Source: an uncultured Duncaniella sp. (GTDB taxonomy: Bacteria > Bacteroidota > Bacteroidia > Bacteroidales > Muribaculaceae). Taken from it: a stretch of DNA of 64,000 nucleotides. Shown piece by piece: positions 60,431 through 64,000 of this stretch. Position 1 is the stretch's first letter. Each line of letters begins with the position of its first letter. The notes beneath the pieces are model-generated. The model was given only the letters and a program-made list of their open reading frames with translations. It ran no database searches and was not told the origin of the DNA. Both the position numbers and the translations under genes were made by a program. Where the stretch lies: positions 82,612 to 146,611 of the forward strand of contig CAJTJG010000005.1 in NCBI GenBank assembly GCA_910576785.1. The letters are read 5' to 3'.

Positions 60431-61183
60431 ATGAAAAATTTGATTTTTATAGTTTTAGCAATTATTGCTTTTGCCTTGTCAAGCTGCAAAGAATCTGATG
60501 ACAATGATTTCATAGTTGACGCTGAGCCGTCATTCGTGGGGTTTATGCCTAAATATGATTATGACACGTCCCAAAATATGACCGAGATTAGAGGGAATGA
60601 AACACTCGTTTTCGGCAAAGATTTCACTCATATACTTTTCTTTAGTATGACAAATATGAGATATAGAATTAGTTATCCCAATGGCTCTTCTAAGTGGCTC
60701 GATGACTCTGGTTCTAATAGCCAAAAATTAACTCTTCGTATTTGTGATTATTCTATTGAGAAGGAGTTTATCGCCAAAATTGAATTTTACAATGACAGCC
60801 GAAATATGAGCATAATACTTAAACAGCCGCTCATAAACGACAATACCGTCATGAACGACTACTTCGACAGTCACATTTTTGACTATTTATGGTCTATAGG
60901 TCTTCCTGAAAAATTCACGTTATCAGACTTACGCACAGTGAAATCAATAAAGAACAATTACTCAATTGAGTATATGGCGACTCTCAAACTTTTTCCAAAT
61001 TTAGAAAGTATTGATTATTGGCGTGCAGATAATGATATAATAGATTTCAACTATCTTCAGAAACTTAAATTATTAACTTTGTCGCAGTCCCTGGGAGTTG
61101 TCGTAACTTTCATGGAAAAAGCGGTCAAACTTTTCTTTAAAGTTACTAATTTTCAGGGACTTTTGCAAGAAATAACTAATTAA
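60431..61183 (+). CDS. Orphan lipoprotein in an AT-rich island, LRR-like C-terminal half
   Basis: A 250-residue predicted lipoprotein (hydrophobic 3-16, lipobox LSSC with Cys about 19). Residues 30-130 are beta-rich and unrecognised. Residues about 155-220 have a leucine-rich-repeat look (FTLSDLRTVKSIKNNYSIEY, then LFPNLESIDYW and LQKLKLLTLSQS). Codon use is strongly A/T-ending, unlike the neighbours, which suggests horizontal acquisition. The last 30 residues are encoded by an inverted-repeat element (61086-61161) and break the LRR pattern, so the native C-terminus may have been lost. Function unknown. Confidence 0.7.
   Translation: MKNLIFIVLAIIAFALSSCKESDDNDFIVDAEPSFVGFMPKYDYDTSQNMTEIRGNETLVFGKDFTHILFFSMTNMRYRISYPNGSSKWLDDSGSNSQKLTLRICDYSIEKEFIAKIEFYNDSRNMSIILKQPLINDNTVMNDYFDSHIFDYLWSIGLPEKFTLSDLRTVKSIKNNYSIEYMATLKLFPNLESIDYWRADNDIIDFNYLQKLKLLTLSQSLGVVVTFMEKAVKLFFKVTNFQGLLQEITN
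61086..61161. repeat. Small inverted-repeat (MITE-like) element at the 3' end of the orphan lipoprotein gene
   Basis: AGTCCCTG (61086-61093) and GTAACTTT (61103-61110) are matched in reverse complement by AAAGTTAC (61139-61146) and CAGGGACT (61154-61161), with intervening arms partly similar (9 against 7 bases). The 76-base unit can fold into a long hairpin and overlaps the last 30 codons of the lipoprotein gene. Confidence 0.5.
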
Positions 61184-61243
61184 AAATCAGTAATATAACC
61201 GACAAAATTCATTTTTTTCATCTACTAAAAATACCATGATACA

Positions 61244-63232
61244 ATGACACGTTTATTATTGCTTCTGGCGGTTGTCACAGCCATGATCAACTGCTCCTAT
61301 GCCGCCAACGACGACATTGCCCTTCATGTCAAGGACATAATAACCGATTGGGGAGGCTCGGGCGGAAAAGCCGACTCTGAAACAAACAGTTACACCTATA
61401 ATCAGTATGCCCTCAACTATTGGGACATACACGACCTGTCCACCGATGTCTATGACCGCCTCGAGATGAAATTTGCCACTCCGGTCGATTATGACAACAT
61501 CCATGTGACGGCAACCTACAGCGACGGCACCACGACCGAAAGCACCATTGTCAATGGAGCGACAAGCCACAATCTGGCTTTCGAAGCCGACAAGATTCTT
61601 GAAAAGATTACCGTATCCCATGGCTGGGACGGTCCCCAAGGCCCGATAACCATCTATTATGACAGCATAGTGATACGCGCCAAGGATTCAACAGGCCTGA
61701 TAGGGAACATGCCGGTTAAGTCGCCTAAACTCGGAACCGGAATGGCAAATCCCATTCTTGATTTCCAATTCTGTGCCGACCCCACCGCTATAGAGCATGA
61801 CGGGCGGCTCTATGTCTATGGCACCAATGACCATCAGCAATATGAAGCCGGAACCGAGAAAAACTCTTATGAAAAAATCAAGTCACTGGTCATGATTTCA
61901 ACCGATGATATGGTAAACTGGACCTATCATGGCTTGATTCAGGTTGACGAAATCGCACCCTGGATCTTGGCATCATGGGCACCCAGCATCATCAGCAAGA
62001 AACAGGCCGACGGCACTACATTGTTCTCGCTCTACTTCTCCAACAGCGGATGGGGCGTCGGTGTAATCCAGGCCAAGTCGCCTGTGGGCCCCTGGACCTC
62101 TCCGCTGAGTAAAAGCCTCATTGACGGCACCAATCCTGTTGTGGCCGGGAGCGGAGCTGTCTTTGACCCCGGAGCGGTGATCGACGACAACGGTGACGCA
62201 TGGGTGACATTCGGCAACAGTCAGGGATGGATAGCCCGGCTGAACCCCGATCTTCATTCCTTTGCCGCCGACCCCGTGAAACTCCCTTCACCCTTCCACT
62301 TTGAGGCCAACGAGCTTAACTTTATAAATGGCACCTATGTCTACACATTCAATAATGACTGGTCGGACCACGAGCCATGGACATGGGGCGGCACAAAACC
62401 CACAGCCTGCAGCATGGTTTACATGAAAAGCACCGATCCGTTGAAACAGGATTCATGGACCTATGGCGGCAACTACTTCAAGAATCCCGGAGATAACGGC
62501 ATGACCTTAAACAACAACCACACCCATCTGCACAAATACAATGATAAATGGTATCTGTTCTATCAAACCATGTTGCTGGAGCCGTCGCTGGGTGGAAACA
62601 GCGGCTTCCGAAGCATCTATGTGGATGAAATAGAGGTCGACGAGCAGAACGTTGACATCAGCGAATGTATACCCACCCGTGAAGGCGTGAGCGCCATTAA
62701 AAATCTCGACCCTGCCATCACTCAGTATGCCGCCACGTCGGCCGCCACACTCGGCATTCTCTACAAGCCCACTGACGAGGCCGGTCACATGATAGCGACG
62801 GTGGGCATGACCAGTATCACAGCCCCCGCGATGCCCGAAGGGATTATCGAAGTGAGAAACGTCGATTTTTCAACCCGATGCAAATACCTCAAATGCCGAT
62901 TGAAAGGCGACGGAAGCGTGGCATTGAGGATTGACGACCGATATGCCGCCGACATCGCCGTGGTCAACAGCAGTAAAAGTGACTGGAACGAATACACAGT
63001 CCCCCTGACAAGTATTGAAGACGGCACCCACACGATTTACCTGATACTGAAAGGCGAAGTCGAATTTGACACATGGCAGATGACCGAGAGCGACTCAAGT
63101 TCAGTCGATACCGTGCCCTGTGACCCGCATGACTTCCGCGGCAACATCTACGACCTGCAAGGCCGCCGTCTCCCCGCCATCCCCACCGGCACCATCTACA
63201 TCCGCAACGGCAAAAAATACCTCACCAAGTAA
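61244..63232 (+). CDS. Secreted GH43 glycoside hydrolase with carbohydrate-binding-like C-terminal domain
   Basis: A 662-residue exported enzyme (signal peptide about 1-21). The five-bladed GH43 propeller begins near 165: base Asp179 in FCADPTAIEHDG, pKa-setting Asp308 in AVFDPGAVIDD, and acid Glu in FEANELNF (354 or 357). Residues 24-148 form a beta-rich N-terminal domain, and about 530-630 resemble a CBM6-like module. The tail NIYDLQGRRLPAIPTGTIYI ends the protein with the same sorting-type signal as two other genes here. It probably acts on arabinan or xylan side chains; specificity cannot be read by eye. Normal codon use returns at this gene. Confidence 0.9.
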   Translation: MTRLLLLLAVVTAMINCSYAANDDIALHVKDIITDWGGSGGKADSETNSYTYNQYALNYWDIHDLSTDVYDRLEMKFATPVDYDNIHVTATYSDGTTTESTIVNGATSHNLAFEADKILEKITVSHGWDGPQGPITIYYDSIVIRAKDSTGLIGNMPVKSPKLGTGMANPILDFQFCADPTAIEHDGRLYVYGTNDHQQYEAGTEKNSYEKIKSLVMISTDDMVNWTYHGLIQVDEIAPWILASWAPSIISKKQADGTTLFSLYFSNSGWGVGVIQAKSPVGPWTSPLSKSLIDGTNPVVAGSGAVFDPGAVIDDNGDAWVTFGNSQGWIARLNPDLHSFAADPVKLPSPFHFEANELNFINGTYVYTFNNDWSDHEPWTWGGTKPTACSMVYMKSTDPLKQDSWTYGGNYFKNPGDNGMTLNNNHTHLHKYNDKWYLFYQTMLLEPSLGGNSGFRSIYVDEIEVDEQNVDISECIPTREGVSAIKNLDPAITQYAATSAATLGILYKPTDEAGHMIATVGMTSITAPAMPEGIIEVRNVDFSTRCKYLKCRLKGDGSVALRIDDRYAADIAVVNSSKSDWNEYTVPLTSIEDGTHTIYLILKGEVEFDTWQMTESDSSSVDTVPCDPHDFRGNIYDLQGRRLPAIPTGTIYIRNGKKYLTK

Positions 63233-63264
63233 CCCTCAATCCATCCGAATCCTTCACAAAATGA

Positions 63265-63300
63265 GTTGCGCCGCGATGCTTGATGGCATCGCGGCGCAAC
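63265..63300. terminator. Terminator hairpin after the GH43 gene
   Basis: A perfect 14-base inverted repeat (63265-63278 with 63287-63300, arms GTTGCGCCGCGATG type) with an 8-base loop, 32 bases past the stop. On the minus strand it is followed by CTCATTTTG, so it may act in both directions. Confidence 0.7.
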
Positions 63301-63319
63301 TATATGGTGGGGGAGGGGG

Positions 63320-63400
63320 TTATTTTACAAGGTCGAGGACTTGGGAGAGGCGGGTGATGGCCGAGGGGTGGGTGACGGCATCTTCGGGGATTGGAAAACG
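63320..63400 (-). pseudogene. Possible C-terminal coding remnant beside the group II intron
   Basis: Minus-strand codons from 63400 to the TAA at 63322-63320 read RFPIPEDAVTHPSAITRLSQ and then VLDLVK, with the host's C/G-ending codon preference. A stop (63403-63401) lies directly upstream, next to the intron 3' end. I interpret it as the 3' exon of a gene split by the intron; the gene is not recognised and chance is not excluded. Confidence 0.35.
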
Positions 63401-63409
63401 TTAAATCGA

Positions 63410-63502
63410 GTAGGAGGTGAACACTAATTGAGGTGTTCACCTCTTTCGTGTTCACTTGTCCTCTCACACCACCGTACAAGCGGTTCCGCATACGGCGGTT
63501 CC
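63410..63502 (-). ncRNA. Group II intron domains V and VI
   Basis: On the minus strand a domain V-like hairpin pairs ACCGCCGTA (63499-63491) with TACGGTGGT (63476-63468), one G-U pair, with an inner GCG-GAAC-CGC cap. Then a domain VI-like stem includes AGGTGAACAC paired with GTGTTCACCT (complement of 63433-63442 and 63415-63424), and the strand ends TCCTAC. The RT stop codon abuts domain V. Confidence 0.65.
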
Positions 63503-64000
63503 TCAACCTTTCGGCAAGGCCGACGCCTTGTAGTAACAACCTATCCACACATAGCCCGCTCGGTGGAGTGCTTCATCGGGCATTGCCCTTGATGCTATCC
63601 AACTATGGGCTATGCGCCAATAACCCTGACTTGTGTTACCCCATTCATACGCCTGCCGTTTGTCTATTCCGCATTTGATTAGGTTTTGCACTCGTGTCCT
63701 CGGACGTTTCCATGCTTTCCAGATACACATGCGGATACGGCGGCGCAGCCATTTGTCTATCTCTTTGACCTTGCTTCCCATGTCAGCCAAATTGTAGTAT
63801 TCCGTCCACCCCCGCAGATATTCTGCAAGAGCCTGCTTGCGCTTGGCATATCCCATTCCATTACTCCTTGAAGTTATGGTTTTCAGACGGCGACGCATTT
63901 TGGCTTCGGTCTTTTGATGTAGCCGTAGTCGGCATTTGCCCTTGCGGATATAGAAGCCGTAGCCGAGGAATTTCAGTTTGCCTACATAGGCACATTCGGT
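63503..64000 (-). CDS. Group II intron reverse transcriptase/maturase, C-terminal part
   Basis: The last 165 codons of an intron-encoded protein. The first residues in view (GKLKFLGYGFYIRKGKCRLR) are the end of the RT domain; the rest is the maturase-specific domain X, with ALAEYLRGWTEYYNLADM, IDKWLRRRIRMCIWKAWKRP and the late ALHRAGYVWIGCYY. This domain binds intron RNA and supports splicing and retrohoming. The frame is open to the window edge, so the Met at 63898 is not the start. Confidence 0.88.
   Translation of the reverse strand, partial: TECAYVGKLKFLGYGFYIRKGKCRLRLHQKTEAKMRRRLKTITSRSNGMGYAKRKQALAEYLRGWTEYYNLADMGSKVKEIDKWLRRRIRMCIWKAWKRPRTRVQNLIKCGIDKRQAYEWGNTSQGYWRIAHSWIASRAMPDEALHRAGYVWIGCYYKASALPKG

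Larger units (their letters stand above)
63410..64000 (-). mobile_element. Group II intron, 3' part (runs off the right edge)
   Basis: Contains the end of an intron-encoded reverse transcriptase/maturase followed immediately by RNA resembling domains V and VI. The proposed 3' end is the AC just after the domain VI stem (complement of 63411-63410). The 5' part of the intron and most of the protein are outside the window. Confidence 0.75.

Noticed and set aside
1..64000. tRNA, rRNA, riboswitch, CRISPR or prophage genes
   Set aside because: Intergenic gaps are short and none shows cloverleaf, rRNA-like, array or phage-module sequence by eye; a covariance-model scan was not possible here.

Overview
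The window looks like a Bacteroidales chromosome, most likely a Muribaculaceae-type gut commensal. This is an inference from several signs: Bacteroidetes-type promoters (a TTG/TTTG box about 20 bases before TAnnTTTG) ahead of most operons, lipoproteins with short Bacteroidetes lipoboxes, T9SS-type C-terminal sorting signals, the HU-CCDC81-SPOR family, LytS/LytTR regulators, and a GC content that looks mid-50s percent by eye. No rRNA, tRNA or CRISPR array was seen. About 50 real genes are packed into long operons. Nearly all other open frames are shadows.

Layout. Positions 1-3.9 kb (minus): the 5' part of one uvrA paralogue, a lytic transglycosylase, a T9SS type B cargo protein, a HAD phosphatase and a Dabb protein. 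3.96-11.2 kb (plus): murB, murA, a RelA/SpoT homologue, a lipoprotein, a YihY-family membrane protein and ridA, closed by a hairpin terminator. 11.3-14.1 kb: an HU/SPOR envelope protein, a nitroreductase, a Rossmann/DUF2520 protein and a KdsC-like phosphatase. 14.2-20.1 kb: an atypical family 2 glycosyltransferase, folB, an acyltransferase, a His/Cys-rich CobW-family GTPase and an ABC-F ATPase. 20.2-26.6 kb: a LytS/LytTR two-component pair, then a TolC/adaptor/MacB-type efflux operon. 26.6-34.6 kb (minus): uvrA, holB, an AddB-like nuclease and hemW. 34.7-41.6 kb (minus): patatin, GH13 enzyme, serB and a large receiver/PEP-synthase-like fusion. 41.8-45.4 kb (plus): two secreted proteins sharing a C-terminal signal. 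45.5-50.4 kb (minus): S9 peptidase, prs and a YidE-type transporter. 50.6-54.2 kb: a small unknown protein, a secreted endonuclease I and a LysE exporter. 54.3-59.9 kb (plus): a second tripartite ABC export operon with two permeases. 59.9-61.2 kb: an AT-rich island with a long palindrome, an orphan lipoprotein and a small inverted-repeat element. 61.2-63.2 kb: a GH43 glycosidase. 63.3-64 kb (minus): the 3' end of a group II intron, running off the window.

Functional themes are cell-wall precursor synthesis linked to stringent response, DNA repair, envelope export (two pumps) and secreted polysaccharide or nucleic-acid degradation. The most notable molecular details are: MurA with Asp in place of the catalytic Cys (expected fosfomycin insensitivity); a Rel protein whose ppGpp-hydrolase motifs are destroyed while its synthetase is intact; a 1010-residue protein joining two receiver domains to a PEP-synthase ATP-grasp domain with no phosphohistidine or PEP domain; promoters lying so close to start codons that the messages should be leaderless; and two long perfect palindromes that share a core sequence.
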